Positions 45,307 to 57,359 of a stretch of DNA of 64,000 bases are shown here, piece after piece. This stretch comes from Strongylocentrotus droebachiensis (taxonomy: Eukaryota > Echinodermata > Echinoidea > Camarodonta > Strongylocentrotidae): assembly GCA_035222895.1 (NCBI GenBank), contig JAVYIG010000093.1:892725-956724 (forward strand), given 5' to 3'. Made by a program: the position numbers and the translations under genes. The notes under the pieces are model-generated. The model had not been told where the DNA came from. It was given only the letters and a program-made list of their open reading frames with translations, and made no database searches. Every line of letters begins with the position of its first letter. Within the stretch, counting starts at the first letter, position 1.

Positions 45307-48300
45307 ATGGATGACTTTCAAACAGCTGAAGAGGTAAATATGGGGCAATGGCTACGCAAGTTTAAACGTTTTGTCGAAATGAAGGAGGGGAAAATGAATG
45401 CAATGTGTTGTTTGCGAAAGATTCGACGTGCGCCCGTTGCCTGTTTCTGTGCGATTCGTGTGTGGGTGGTTGTGAATTTTATTTGTGTATGCGGCAGTTG
45501 CTGAGCAATGTCGAGCCAAATTTAAATACCAATGGCAATGGCAATAGACCTCTAAACAGTAAATGTTGCGTTGTCTGAAAAGATTGATGTTTCTTGATAA
45601 TACCTTGTGTTGTATCATGAATATTAAGGCTATGTTTTGTTGTGGAAACCACTCTTGTCATGATTTTTAAATATCCAGGGCCAGGCACACTTGCACTTGC
45701 AATTCGCATGCAGTCTAGTCGTGAACTTAACCATGTTAACTGTTGAACAAGGAGGGGGCCGGGGGAAAGATTCAAACTTTTTCAAAGAAAATGCCAAGGC
45801 CAGGCCCAAGGGCTGGGTAGAACTTGTAGTAATAATGTAATTGACAAAATGTACTTATCTTCTTGCTACTGCCAACTTAACTCCAGCAGTCCAGGAAGCT
45901 CCGACGTCGGCATCGACATCGGAGCTTCCTCTTCCTGTAATCCTAGACTGGAGTTTAATAGGGACTTTTAGATTTGCACGTCGACAGCTTTGACTGTAAC
46001 GTCATTTTAAGGCACTGCGCATGCGTTACGTCGTCTCAGTCGGTGATCGAGAATGCGTCAACCTTGATTCTCCTAAATCTAGTACATACATAAATACATA
46101 TTCAGAGACGCCAAGTTCAAAGATCGGCAATGCGTGACATTTTCATGATTCGGCGCGTGCGAGGGTATAGAATTTGAAAGCGATGATGATGTGTTGTAAA
46201 TTCACATTCGTCATGCGTCACACAATCGGTTTGTTTAAATTATACAAAATCAGTCAACTTTACTGTTTTACAATACATTTTTTATACGCTACGGCTGATA
46301 AAACTTGAATTAACGGGTTAAAATTTTCAGAAAAAATGATAGACTTTCGTCAATGATGCTCGAACGAATTTGGTATCAACGTACAGGGAGTGAGGTAAAT
46401 AACACTGTGATGTCGTTTCTGAACTGCATTTTGGGACGGGCTTTCAGTGAATTGGGGAGAAAGAAGTGGATAACAATCCGATAATTACATTATTACACCG
46501 ATAGCGAATCTTTGTCGGCTTTTACCGTACGATCAAACAGCTGCAGCACAGCTCACACGCATGCATCACTGAAGTCAAACGAGGCATGACGTCATGCAAT
46601 CGAAACCATGGCTAAGCAAACCCTTGTGTGTTAGCCGTTAAAATAAATCAAGAATTGCATTCATTTAATTACTACCGTACTTAATGACCCTTTCATTTTG
46701 TCAAATTTAACACGGACGGACATTGATTCATTGAAAACGATTTTAGAATCAAGTCCAAGATAGCGTAAACAAAATTATCCTAAAACACTGAATGAGAGGA
46801 CTTTAATCCTTTAAAAACGAATGGTGTACATGTAGCTTATGGTGCCCCCATCATACACTTAATTTTGATACATGTAAGCGCAAGTAAAGCAGTGACACCA
46901 TGCCAATGGAATTATTCAGACATGTCAAAAGTCATACCTGTTGGAACTTATCTTAATAAATCAATGAGACATAGTCAAAGATGTTTGAACAAATCTTTCA
47001 CAGAACTATTTGACCCATATACATGTAACTAATGTAGCCCATGATGAAAAAACTACAATCATTACCTTCTCATGCTTTATTGATTTATTCTTCAATTTTC
47101 ACTGTTCCACCTTTAAACAAATTAAAACTATCTTTCCCCTTTTCGAGGACTGTTGTTCTCACAACCTAATAAAATCGTTGGTCCCCATATGTATTTCATT
47201 TTGCTTTTGGAAGTTGTGGCTACCGGAATGCTGACAAATAGTTTTCTTTATATGCATCTTTTCTTACAGTATTTTGTAAAGACCAAATTAATAATCACTC
47301 ATCTTGATTCAACTTTGAGAAAAACATATATCAGGGACTCAGGGTTACCGAAATCTATGTGGCTGAGCCACTGAAAAAAACAACTGTTTTTTCTAGAAAT
47401 TTTGGGTGCTCAAGCTCTCCTAGCCTCCTTCTGCAGTCTCTGAATATCTTAATGACACCCTTCAAATATATACACCCTTCAAATATATATATACACCATC
47501 TGATGATCTCGTAATCTTCGATCAGCAACCGACACATTTCAACTTATCATTCCCAAATCTAGACTCTCAGCAGCTGAAAAATGTTTTGCAGTAGCTGCAT
47601 CAAAGACTTGCAACAGCATCCCTCTTTCCATTTAGGAAATTAACTGTCTTGCCACCTTCAAAAGATCCCTCAAAACTTACCTTTTTCCCCAGTGATCTAT
47701 GTGATCTACTTCATGTGAGACTGTACAATTTTTGTCTTCTTTTCATATATTTGTATTATTTTGTAAGCGCTATGGTACGTTTTTAGCGCTCCTAAATATT
47801 CAATATTATTATTGTTATATATATTTTTCTAATATTCTTATTACTTTTTTCACACCCAGACAACATTTGTTGTAGATGAAGTGAGTAACATTATCAAGGA
47901 AGCAGTGGAAGGGACGATCGGAGGCAGTGCATACCAACACAACAAGGTCAACCAATGGACATCCAATGTAGTAGAGCAGTGCCTAAATCAACTCACCAAA
48001 CTAGGAAAGCCTTTCAAATATATTGGTAAGAATCCTGGCTTTAGATTTCAGGGTAGACTTAGTACCGGTATTCCATACTTTTTTGGGCCCAGCCGCCCAG
48101 GAAAAAATAATTTTGGTCAGAGTTTGTAAATTTTGATTCTGTTATGAAAGGATGAAAAGGAAGTTGTAACCTACATGTATAAGGAATGTAAAGGCTGTAA
48201 GGTCAATTTCAGGTCAAAACTTTAGACTGAGTTTTTCTAGAAATGTTCATCCAGACATCCACTGATCCTACATCCTTTTATTCATGCTGTATTCCAAAAC

Positions 48301-49040
48301 AAACAGGGAAATTGAGGGAACTAATATTGTAGATGATCCAGTGTTAGTACATTATAGGCTGGTACATTATAAGCTAATGAGGTATACCGGTATGCATCAT
48401 ATTTGGTGTCAAATCTTAGAAATGATTAGATCACATCTTGGTATTGATCAGTACTATTTAAGTATTTTCATATTATTCCTGCATGTACTTCTTCCAATTT
48501 TACACATTTTAGGGAAGAATATGTTTATATAATGGCTACCGTAAATGTTTATTTGAATGAATAGTTTATGGTACTTATACATACATGTACAATGTACATT
48601 TACAAATGAATGAAAAACCAAAGCAAAATAAAGAAAAAGGAAGAAATGAAAAAGTAAAGTGTAAAAACTTCACATTTCTGTCTCTTTTATACAAGTAGCA
48701 TTTTTACCGTGCCCAGTTGCCATTCATTTACAAATTAAAAAACTTGCAGCATGTGGGTTTCTTTTTTTTGGGGGGGGGGATGGGGTGGTTGACCATGTTA
48801 CCTTTCAAGACAGACATTTATTATATAATTAAATAGGAAATCATTGCATTGAGGTTCTTAATTTACGTCTTGTTTGCTTTCCTCTTCTCAGTTACATGCG
48901 TGATCATGCAGAAGAACGGTGCAGGCCTCCACACAGCTAGTTCCTGTTTCTGGGATAACTCCACGGACGGCAGCTGCACGGTCAGATGGGAAAACAAGAC
49001 CATGTACTGTATCGTTAGCGTCTTCGGATTGGCCATCTAA
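45307..49040 (+). CDS. DYNLT1: Tctex-type dynein light chain 1, three coding exons
   Basis: Exons 45307-45333, 47860-48025 and 48892-49040 join through GT-AG borders (GAG/GTAAAT; CACCCAG/ACAACA; G/GTAAGA; TTCTCAG/TTACAT) in phases 0 and 1. They give 113 codons and a TAA, the length of human DYNLT1. Exon 1 gives MDDFQTAEE, exon 2 [16 protein letters not shown] and [12 protein letters not shown], exon 3 [20 protein letters not shown] and [19 protein letters not shown]. The protein is a homodimeric light chain that binds the dynein intermediate chain and cargo in cytoplasmic dynein. Closer to DYNLT1 than DYNLT3 ([15 protein letters not shown]). Intron 1 (2.5 kb) holds a GC-rich hairpin, a TA element and a LINE fragment; intron 2 is 0.87 kb. 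No defect is visible. Confidence 0.97.
45879..45955. repeat. GC-rich hairpin, AACTCCAG-AGGAAGCTCC family, copy 1
   Basis: AACTCCAG and AGGAAGCTCCGACGTCGGC pair with CATCGGAGCTTCCT and CTGGAGTT. The unit is about 77 bp, in intron 1 of the dynein gene. A more symmetrical copy lies at 59263-59322. It ends 5 bp before the TA element at 45961. Confidence 0.75.
45961..46612. mobile_element. GGGACTTTT-ended element with TA target, copy 2 (diverged)
   Basis: TA at 45959-45960 precedes GGGACTTTTAGATTTGCACG. The first 80 bp align with the inverse of the right end of the 30580-31225 element (CACTGCGCATGCG shared). At the right, GACGTCATGCAATCGAAA and CCATGGC/TA at 46612 appear to be its eroded partner, giving 652 bp against 646 bp. 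It lies in intron 1 of the dynein gene and is CpG-richer than its surroundings. Confidence 0.6.
47361..47830 (+). mobile_element. Decayed LINE 3' fragment in intron 1 of the dynein gene
   Basis: From about 47520 the + strand reads [20 protein letters not shown], then [16 protein letters not shown], a stop, and [17 protein letters not shown]. This corresponds to the R-x-F-x-V-A-A-P-x-L-W-N-S-L-P motif near the C-terminus of CR1/L2-group non-LTR elements. The tail has AAGCGCTATGG and TTTAGCGCT followed by ATTATTATTG, the L2-type 3' end. The tail stops about 30 bp before the acceptor of exon 2. Confidence 0.75.
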
Positions 49041-51106
49041 AGTTTATCACCCATGGCGGTCATCTGTTGACCGGTCTGTGACCAATGCAAGGCTTTGACC
49101 AATGGACAATTGAGTGCTTTAATACAGCGATGATTCCACTTCCTAATGTTGTCTTGAGTTGACGTACATGTATTGTATAATTCTATTAATGTACTTGTAT
49201 CACTTTTGATTTCCACCTTGTTTCCTTCACTAGAGATTCATGAACTCCATTTATATCATTTTCAAAAAAGGTATTTGTTTTGCAGTATTATCTCGAGGTT
49301 AAATTTTATTTTTGTTTTTTCAGAAATGGCCAAAACTAGACGGCAAGTATTAGTATGCTTGAATAACACCAGAAGCATTCCAGATTCGATCATATTCAAA
49401 AGCAAAACATTGATATTAGATGTCAGTGTGTGATGTTTGGTTGCGTCTGCCCTCGGGTCAGACTTGCTTTTACGTGGAGCAACCATGATAAGTCAAGGAA
49501 AGTAGAGAAAAGTAGAGATAGTGGAAAGAAATGGATTTATTTATTATCAAGGTACATGTACTTGGTGATGCTTTCTTTAGAAGTCTCCCCTGTCCCTTGT
49601 CCCTCGTTGAAAGTCATGAAATCATCTGCTCATGCTCAGAGTGTGAAGGTTGTCCATTTTGCAGGAAGTTTCAAAGACCCTTCATGTTATCTGTAGTAGC
49701 AATATTCTTTCAGTTTCAAAATCTTAAAAATGTACATACATGTATACATGTACTTACAATAGCATGATACAAAGGGCACATTAATGGGAGGAGGAATGTG
49801 AGAAATGGCAAGTTTCTTTCTTGTTTCAATTTTAAAGTTTAAAATTGCTACCCATACCCGACCACCCCAAATAATGATGCATAACATTATTGATATCTCA
49901 CCTTAGATGACAGCTTATTAAATAATATAGGACTCACAGTTTTGTTCACAGTTTAATGAGTCAACATATTACATATTACAGGCAAATTAAAGACCAGAAT
50001 TTAATGTTGATACAAATTAATTTCAGTTATCTGAATTAATCATAACTTTATACATGTAAACATAAACAAGTATCATAGGTTGTAGAGCCTTTAGCAGTTT
50101 ATGGATAGTTATTAATTGTACATAGCGTGTCCATGATGCAAAAATTATTATTAACTGTAATAATGTAAATGTACAAGACATGTGTAAATAATTTCTTCTT
50201 GAACATATTTTTGTTGGCATTATCATATTTTATTTCCTTTCTCTGCGATCCATAATTGCTACTTGTGTACATATGTTGCAGATCTAGGCAATCGCTCTTT
50301 GTAGCAGTGTAGTTAATTGGTCTGATGATATTAGCTTTGATTTCCTTTTAACTCGCACTTACTAAAGATGCCCCCTCCCTACCTCTCTGCCACTATGCAC
50401 TTATGATTTAGGAGTTTAATGAAATTAATTTGCAGCTGTTCTATTTTCATCACCTTTATGAGTTATTTTCCACCGACTATGTCATCTAGACATAAATTAC
50501 TCTGTACTTCACAGAGCAAGTTTCCTCTTCGTCATGCTGTGTGTACTATTTTGCATTGCATTTCTTTGGGATCATCAGCTGTAAAGCCAGCAAGGTGCAG
50601 ATTCTTTACACCTTATATAGCCCCCTCATTGTCCAAATACAGCATGAAATAATTGCATGTTTTTATGTGTTGACATGTTATCAGTAATTTATGACAAGCA
50701 TGTACATAAATATACTGTGATGGGAAGAAGGCGTTTTAAACCTATTTTATACTTTAAATGACTCTTTTGCTCTTTATTGTCAAATCATCCTCCCCTCTCC
50801 CCTCGGAAATGTATGTTTTGTTTTATAGATAACTTTATATCTTTGATGTGATGTGTGTTTATTGTATTAAAGGAAAATTCTATGCCATGAAATCATTCAG
50901 ATGTTAATATTTGTAGTTATTTACAGTCGTCAACAAATCAAACAAATGTGGTATGGTCCATGATATATTACAAAACAGATGACTACATGTACACTGTTAC
51001 CCATCAAGATGGAATAATTTTCTTGCTATTTTCATGAGTGGTTTATTCTTGATAGATGAATTTCTTCTTGATAGGAGTTTTTCTCATAACTTTATTGATC
51101 AATAAA
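49041..51106 (+). terminator. 3' UTR and probable polyadenylation signal of DYNLT1
   Basis: The first canonical AATAAA after the stop codon is at 51101-51106, which would give a 3' UTR of about 2 kb. ATTAAA variants occur earlier, near 49917 and 50865, and could be used instead. The stretch is AT-rich, with no other coding sequence and no recognised element. Confidence 0.4.
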
Positions 51107-51613
51107 GTTGTATGAAGATATAAAATTTATCAAGAATAAATCATATTGTCCCAAACTCCCAATCATTACCCCCCCCCCAAAAAAAAAAAAAAGAGGTAAG
51201 AAATTCCAACAGTGTAAAACTGCTGTATTGTTACACATATTGCAAACATAGGAAAGTACAGTAGAATCTTTAAAAAACCTTTGGATGATATATATTGCCT
51301 TGTCTATGTATCGGGGCTCGGGAGAACTACAATATAGGATACAAAGACTTGGAGATAAAACAATACCTTGTTTGAATGATTGTTGAGGAAATTTGAAAAA
51401 GAGGAAATAGACAGGAGACAGTTAGAAACAGGGGGGGGGGGGGGGGGACTCATACATAAAATGGTTGAGAGAGAGAAGAAGACAGAGACAGAGAGAGAAA
51501 TGGTGAGGACAGATAAGTACATTTAATATGGTCAAGAGAGAAAGAGACATTGGAGAAGAGAGGGGGTGTGAGAGAATGGAGAATGAAATAAGGATTCAGG
51601 GCTGGATGGGAGG
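51107..51613. other. Purine-rich non-coding stretch
   Basis: Poly-C/A at 51169-51192, a G run at about 51431-51447 and GAGAGA-rich DNA. No gene seen. Confidence 0.5.
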
Positions 51614-51670
51614 TAGCCTCTTGTCGATGCCCTCTCGCTGTTGGAGCGCAAGGGCATCGACAAGAGGCTA
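51614..51670. repeat. Perfect 20-bp-arm hairpin
   Basis: TAGCCTCTTGTCGATGCCCT and its exact complement enclose a 17-nt loop. It is 57 bp in total and sits alone within GA-rich DNA. It has the size of a small stem-loop RNA precursor, but equally of the minimal hairpin repeats found elsewhere in the window. No second copy seen here. Confidence 0.85.
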
Positions 51671-52207
51671 GATGGGAAGGGGAGAAAGTAACTTTTGGGA
51701 AAGATGAGAGTATGAAAGATGCATATACTGTAGAGGTGTAGAATTGAGAGACGGGGAGAGAGAGTCTACAGGTGTTTTTTTTTTTTTTGGGGGGGGGGGG
51801 GGGGTTCCTGATAAAAATATTTTGAGAAAAGCAGTGAATACAGGCATACTTTCCATTCTTGCAATTTACTCGTTGAGTGCAAGACAATTTTGTTTATAGA
51901 TTGGTCATTTGCCTATAAAAAATGGATATTTTTATTTGTAACTTGTTAATGAGGGAATCAACATAAATTACAAGTACCATAATCCAATAAGAATTCACTC
52001 TCAATTAACATGTTACTGTCTCTGTACCAGTTATCAGCAAAAACACAAAGATGCAAAAGAAAGATGCAATAAACGCTAGACTATAATTTAAGACTTTTTT
52101 TTAATATACACGTACAAATTTGGTAAAGGTGAATCAATCAATCAATCTAATTCACAACATCAGTCTAGTCCCTGTCTGTGTTACACACACAAGACTCAAC
52201 ACTAATA
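51671..52207. other. Non-coding stretch
   Basis: A poly-T/poly-G run at about 51775-51804 and otherwise AT-rich sequence. No gene seen. Confidence 0.45.
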
Positions 52208-52399
52208 CAGTCAAACATGCTTCAGTTCAGTAACCACCTGTATAGAAAGACCAACTGTCTATAAAGACAACATTTGTTTCCCTTGAATAGTGTTTCTTAT
52301 TGAAATGTGTACCAAAGGAACCTGTACATAAAGACCACCTGCCCATACAGACCCCTATTTTTGTCTCCCTTGACCAGTCTTTCTATACAGGTTTCATTG
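52208..52399. mobile_element. Pogo-like MITE with CAGTCAAAC/CAATGAAAC ends
   Basis: TA at 52206-52207 and 52400-52401 border CAGTCAAACATGC and the inverse CAATGAAACC. The subterminal word CCTGTATAGAAAGAC occurs on both sides in inverse, and internal copies read CCTGTACATAAAGACC and ACTGTCTATAAAGACA. The 192-bp element has no coding. Confidence 0.65.
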
Positions 52400-52934
52400 T
52401 ACCACAGTCACACCATCAAATTGACTCCAAACTGAACGCTTCTTGGCTATATTGTCGGGGTAATGTAATATTTTGCTCAATCTGGTGTCGATCTCATTGG
52501 TTTGACTGGGGTACGGTATAAAAAATTCAACTTTGGACCCACATGGCAAAAAAGAAGAAGTGTGGAGTCCTGCTGTACACACAATATGATCATAAATACA
52601 CCGAGTGAAACATACTACATGACATGTACATCACATGTACTTTACATGTTCACTTTACATGTTCACTGGCCAGTTGCAAGAAGTACCACCTGTATCATGT
52701 AGTGATGAACATTATCACCACATAACACCGTTTCTATATCATGCAGTGCTTTGGTCATGTATACACTTCCATGATACATACAGTGTACATGTACCAATCG
52801 TCCACTTTGTGGAAAAAAGAAACAGTGAGCGTATCAAATGTCCCACAAAATGTAAAAGCCTAGGAAATAAAATGGAATTATACCACGTCATTATCTTTTA
52901 AAAATCAATTTTCACCTCACTTATCTGATAACTC

Positions 52935-52998
52935 ATCTATTTGGAGCCAGGAAGGCATTAACTCACATACTTTAACACAGAGTTAATGCCCCTCTAGT
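52935..52998. repeat. Small hairpin repeat, TTTGGAGCC family, copy 3
   Basis: ATCTATTTGGAGCCAGGAAG and GCATTAACTC pair with GAGTTAATGCCCCTCTAG. The right arm is eroded. Confidence 0.65.
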
Positions 52999-54050
52999 TC
53001 TCATCTTACAACATTTTATTTTTCTTCAGCATTCTTCCTTGGTCTTCTAACATTTATTTTAATGACCAGCAAATGGAATACACATAACAGGCCACTGCAA
53101 GAAAATGTAAATAAAGTTAATTCTGCATCACTCAAAGTTGCACAAGTTTAATTTCCATTAAGTTGAATGAATTTTTTGACCAAACTATGCAAACTATGTA
53201 TTGTTTACAGTTTTACACTTCTCATGTCAGATTTTCCAGAAGTCAGACTATTTTTTGAGGTCCAAACGGATTCAATATATCCAGAGTTAACTGTAAATCA
53301 CTTCATGTTGTTATTCAAACCAACTCTATAACAAACTCATAATGAATGAGTAATTCATTTGAAATGTCATTCTACATGAGAGATTAACTTCACGTCTTAT
53401 AGTTATATACCTCAACATATGTCAGAAGAGATAGAAAACGGCCAGATTACTCTCATTGTAAACTTCAAATTTCTTGTAACATAGCTTTTGAATACAACTC
53501 TAATTCATTTCAGTGACCCAATCGTTATGATTATAGAAATGTCTAAATAATACATGTACATGTAGCTACACAATGACACAAAAAGCAACCCAGTATACAC
53601 GCAAATGATGATTGCATGGCTTAGCTGAATAAAATCGCATCCCAGAATATGTGTACTAGCATACACATCAAATATGTAGAATCGTTTCTCTTTCTTTGGT
53701 AGAATATCATAACAAAGTTCTCACAAGTACTCAAGTGATTTCATATGGGCAAGTGATGGACATTCTGAAGTTTGCCAGCTACAATATAAGTGTACTAATT
53801 ACTCTATCAATTGGGCAACACATTTTCACATTTCCAACACTTCATTATATTATATGAGACAAGATCAAAACTTAAAACAATGGGTTTTAAAAGAAATTTC
53901 ACTCTTTAAAAAATAGTTAAAATACCCATGTATCCAGACATAAAAGTATCTTGGGAGGAAATGTCCACTCTTGCACAGCAGTCTAGCAATTGTAAGATTG
54001 ACCAGCAGATTAAAATCCCACAATCTTGACAACCTTTAGTTTAAAGGCCA
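52999..54050. other. AT-rich non-coding stretch
   Basis: No coding frame, no matched ends. Confidence 0.45.
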
Positions 54051-54054
54051 TTAG

Positions 54055-54223
54055 GCCAGAAGGGATTAGACCACTCAGCGTGGTCACCGACAGGTGGCTA
54101 TCTCATCAACTCAGCTCTCAATTAACATAAGAAAAAGAGGATCATGGGGGACCAACAGGCACCGATTGGGGAAGTTTTCTATATATAGAGGGAGCAAGTA
54201 GCTACAAGTAGTACAGTGGGGCT
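54055..54223 (+). mobile_element. TTAA-flanked repeat, AGCCTCACTGC family, copy 2
   Basis: TTAA at 54051-54054 and 54224-54227 flank AGGCCATTAGGCC on the left and TACAGTGGGGCT on the right. The inverse aligns with 33448-33651. Confidence 0.7.
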
Positions 54224-54344
54224 TTAAGGTAATCTACGAGTCATGGTGGGCCCTTTACCACCATGATCTTATGACTGCCTGTCTTTTTTTTCATAGGATG
54301 CTAAAACCAAGGGACTGATTATCGTTATAAAATTTGACAAATCA

Positions 54345-54418
54345 TCTGTTCAAAGCCAGAAGGGCAGTAACTGTGTGTGTATTATAATTAATCAATGCCC
54401 TTCTGGCTCCAAACCGTC
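54345..54418. repeat. Small hairpin repeat, TTTGGAGCC family, copy 4
   Basis: CTGTTCAAAGCCAGAAGGGC, then AGTAACT, pairs with AATGCCCTTCTGGCTCCAAA. It abuts the next element at 54421. Confidence 0.75.
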
Positions 54419-54420
54419 CA

Positions 54421-54739
54421 AATAAGGGAGTTTACAGATACAATCTGCGCATGGGCAGATAAAGGTCATTTGTACCAAAATGTTAAAACCCACAGAGATG
54501 AATACTGGATATGCGCTCATGAAAGTTATGTAACATTATTCATTTATGCACCAACGGTACATTCTATGATATGCAGATGGAAGTATTCTTTTCAAGAGGT
54601 TAAACAAAAGGTATTCATGAAGCACATCTAGGACTTTGGCAGTTATTATTCTAAGATGCTCAAAGTGGAACTTCTCCATGTGTAAAAGATCTGTGGATAT
54701 TTGGGGTCATTTGTACCACTATCTGTAAACTCCCTTATT
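54421..54739. mobile_element. AATAAGGGAGTTTACAGATA-ended MITE
   Basis: AATAAGGGAGTTTACAGATA at 54421 is the exact inverse of the sequence ending at 54739. GGTCATTTGTACC lies inside the left end, and the same-sense word GGGGTCATTTGTACC lies inside the right end, so this internal word is a direct rather than inverted repeat. About 319 bp. The open frame across it has no known domain. Confidence 0.85.
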
Positions 54740-55154
54740 GTGATATTCCTCTGAGTGCTGCAGTGTTTTCCTGGCAACTTCTCAATGATTGTGAGGTAGG
54801 CTGCCACATCTGATCATCACTGAAGACTGAGCTGATGTACAAAACTACTAACTATCTAAATCTAATCTTGGAAGGTTGTTTGATTAATGTTTATTGTGCT
54901 CTCGTTGAAGTCTTGCATTGTATGCCTTTGAAACTGTATTCCAGGAGTCCATGTACCTATCCATGCACATTGCGATGCATTTCTGAGAGACAGAAGAGAG
55001 AAAGTATGAGAAACAAAGCGAATTTAAGTTAGAAAAGCAGGGATGAATTTTATTTCCTTTACTGTATCATTATTCTGTAACAAAGATATAAAACATACAG
55101 ATATTAATCAAGTTACAAAAACTAATCTTGACAGCAAAAAGAAAAACTTGGGTC
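54740..55154. other. Non-coding stretch
   Basis: No gene or paired ends recognised. Confidence 0.4.
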
Positions 55155-55158
55155 TTAA

Positions 55159-55690
55159 AGGTACTATGTCCCTTTTGCAGCCAACCTCAAATTCTGTAGA
55201 ACTTTGCAGGAATTATGAATATGTCATGTATGTCCTATCTGTGAAATTTAAACGTTAGCAGTGCCCTCATATTCAAATTATGCAAGGAAACCCGTTTACT
55301 TGCTAGACTTCACTGTCAGACACTATTGAGTGACTGACTGGCTTTTTTCTTCTTTGGTAATAACATACATGAAAAAAAGTTGTAAAGGGTAGATGAGCAT
55401 TTGTCTACATCAATAACCCACTTCTTGTGATGGCCAAGATTAAACTGATTGAATCTTTGCGCAGCATAAAACGTATGACCATTCGGTACAATTGTCTGAA
55501 AATCAAGACTATTACTTTTGGGCTCTATAGCCCTAAAGTCAATTTGATAACTAATAGTCGTTATTTTCCCACTTGAAGACATTTTTAAGCCCCAATTTTT
55601 TTAGGGAAGTTCTATATTAGTATTATCTTTCAAATGCAGTTGGAATTTAACTTTTTCATTTTTTGGGCCTGCAAATGGGACATAGTACCT
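55159..55690. mobile_element. TTAA-type MITE, AGGTACTATGTCCC family
   Basis: TTAA at 55155-55158 and 55691-55694 flank AGGTACTATGTCCCTTTTGC and its near-perfect inverse (TGCAAATGGGACATAGTACCT). The 532-bp body has a minus-strand frame of 88 codons without a recognisable domain. Non-autonomous. Confidence 0.88.
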
Positions 55691-56149
55691 TTAAGATTTA
55701 TGCAGGTTTGACGCAATAAATTGCCGCAAAAAAAATAATGATGCATTTATGTCTTATATGTAAACAAATGGTAACTGCGCGCAACAAAGATCCTTGGCGC
55801 ATTCATTGAGCTCTGTGTAATAAGTTAGGAATTGTGAAGCGTATAACACTTTATGCTATCGTTAAAAAACATCATATCTGAACGAGGCTTTAGCCTTACA
55901 ATAGAGATAGTTTTTCTTTATATTCCTGCTTTCAATGTTAAATTGTCCTTTCTTCCAATCATGTTCACCCAGAGTGACAGGTTAAGCATAAAAAGATCAC
56001 TTTTCTTGAGAATTTTTACAATGTTACAAGGCCCAGGGCTTTGTTTCATATTAAAACTTGTAACCTACAACAAAAGCAAAATTTCTATAACAATTTTCCA
56101 CTGCCAATGAAATGCTTTGAGAACTGTAGCTTTTAACAGCTATTATTAA

Positions 56150-56653
56150 AGGTAATACAAAGTTTTGGTATGGGGTCATGAATTTTGTTCAAATGAACAT
56201 ATTGGAAGCATACGATCCTACAATATTCAGTGATCGTTGTCGCGGTCGAAATCAACTCTAAAGTTATGAAATTGTAAATAATAAACACTTTATGTTGAAT
56301 AGCTCCCTCTCAAGGTCAAGATATTAATTAAGCTATAAAACAATGTTTATTGACTAAAATTGATTAGCTATTCTCGTTCGGAAATTATATACCACAACTA
56401 CATAATCTGAGATTTTCATGGTCGCAGCTACCATTGTACGGCCGTAGGAGCTATTTGAAATTCATCAAAATGTACCGGGAGCACCGGTAAATCTTTATAT
56501 TCAATTTTTCTCGAAAGCAGAAGTGTTTTAGGGGCTAAAATTTCTGGTGTTTTTAATACATCCACAGGGGCATCCAAATATATTAAAATTGTAAAGAATC
56601 ACTATCCACCCATTTTTCAAAATTTCCCAAAACTTTGTAATAGAGGTCTACCT
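56150..56653. mobile_element. TTAA-type MITE, AGGTAATACAAAG family, copy 2
   Basis: TTAA at 56146-56149 and 56654-56657 flank the element. It aligns with 9137-9646 in inverse orientation, with roughly one change every 6-8 bases and small indels. Confidence 0.9.
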
Positions 56654-56657
56654 TTAA

Positions 56658-57359
56658 AAGAATATTATTGTTATTGATAACAAGTTTTATGAAACAGGGC
56701 CCAGACCTGTGTGACTGTAAAAGATGACGAGAGTTCATAGCATTTCATGAAAACAAAATCCAGATCCCCCCCTCCTCCAATTTTCTCTGCCGAATTAATT
56801 CCAGTCAACCTTAACCCAGTTAGAACATCTGCTAAATGTCTTTGGAAAAGTTTCAAAAATCCTCTCTCTCAGGACGTTTTTAAAAAAATCCCCTGATTTC
56901 AGCAATTTTTTGTGAAGTTCCTCACTTGTCCATGCCTCAAGAAAGGAGCTATTTAGAGAATTTTTTTAAGGTTTTCCCCTGACCATTTCGATAGCTGGGA
57001 ATCTCTAAATTGCATCATTTTGAAAAGAGATAATGATATCTACCTGCTCTGAGCTATCTAGTGTTGTGCCTGGTTTATTCACACACTTCTTGAAGCATTT
57101 ATCAGTCATTTTCTGTAAACATCAAAAGAAAAGGGGGAAAAACAGTGAATTGCATCATCAGATCAAAATAATTTCAATATCATAGATCTAGATCTAGACC
57201 CTAAATACATTATATCAATATCAATTATCATCATACATTTGTCATTTTGTGTCTTGCTGTTGCAAGATTAGTGTAAAAGACACAAGCAGGGAGTTCGCTA
57301 AATTCAGTGAACTCTATGCGTGTGCCTTCATTTACTAAACTAGAGTCTAATCGCTATTT
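56658..57359. other. Non-coding stretch
   Basis: No gene or paired ends recognised. Confidence 0.4.

Noticed and set aside
55316-55582. 88-codon minus-strand frame inside a TTAA element as a transposase
   Set aside because: It lacks catalytic-type motifs, is far too short, and the element is of MITE size.
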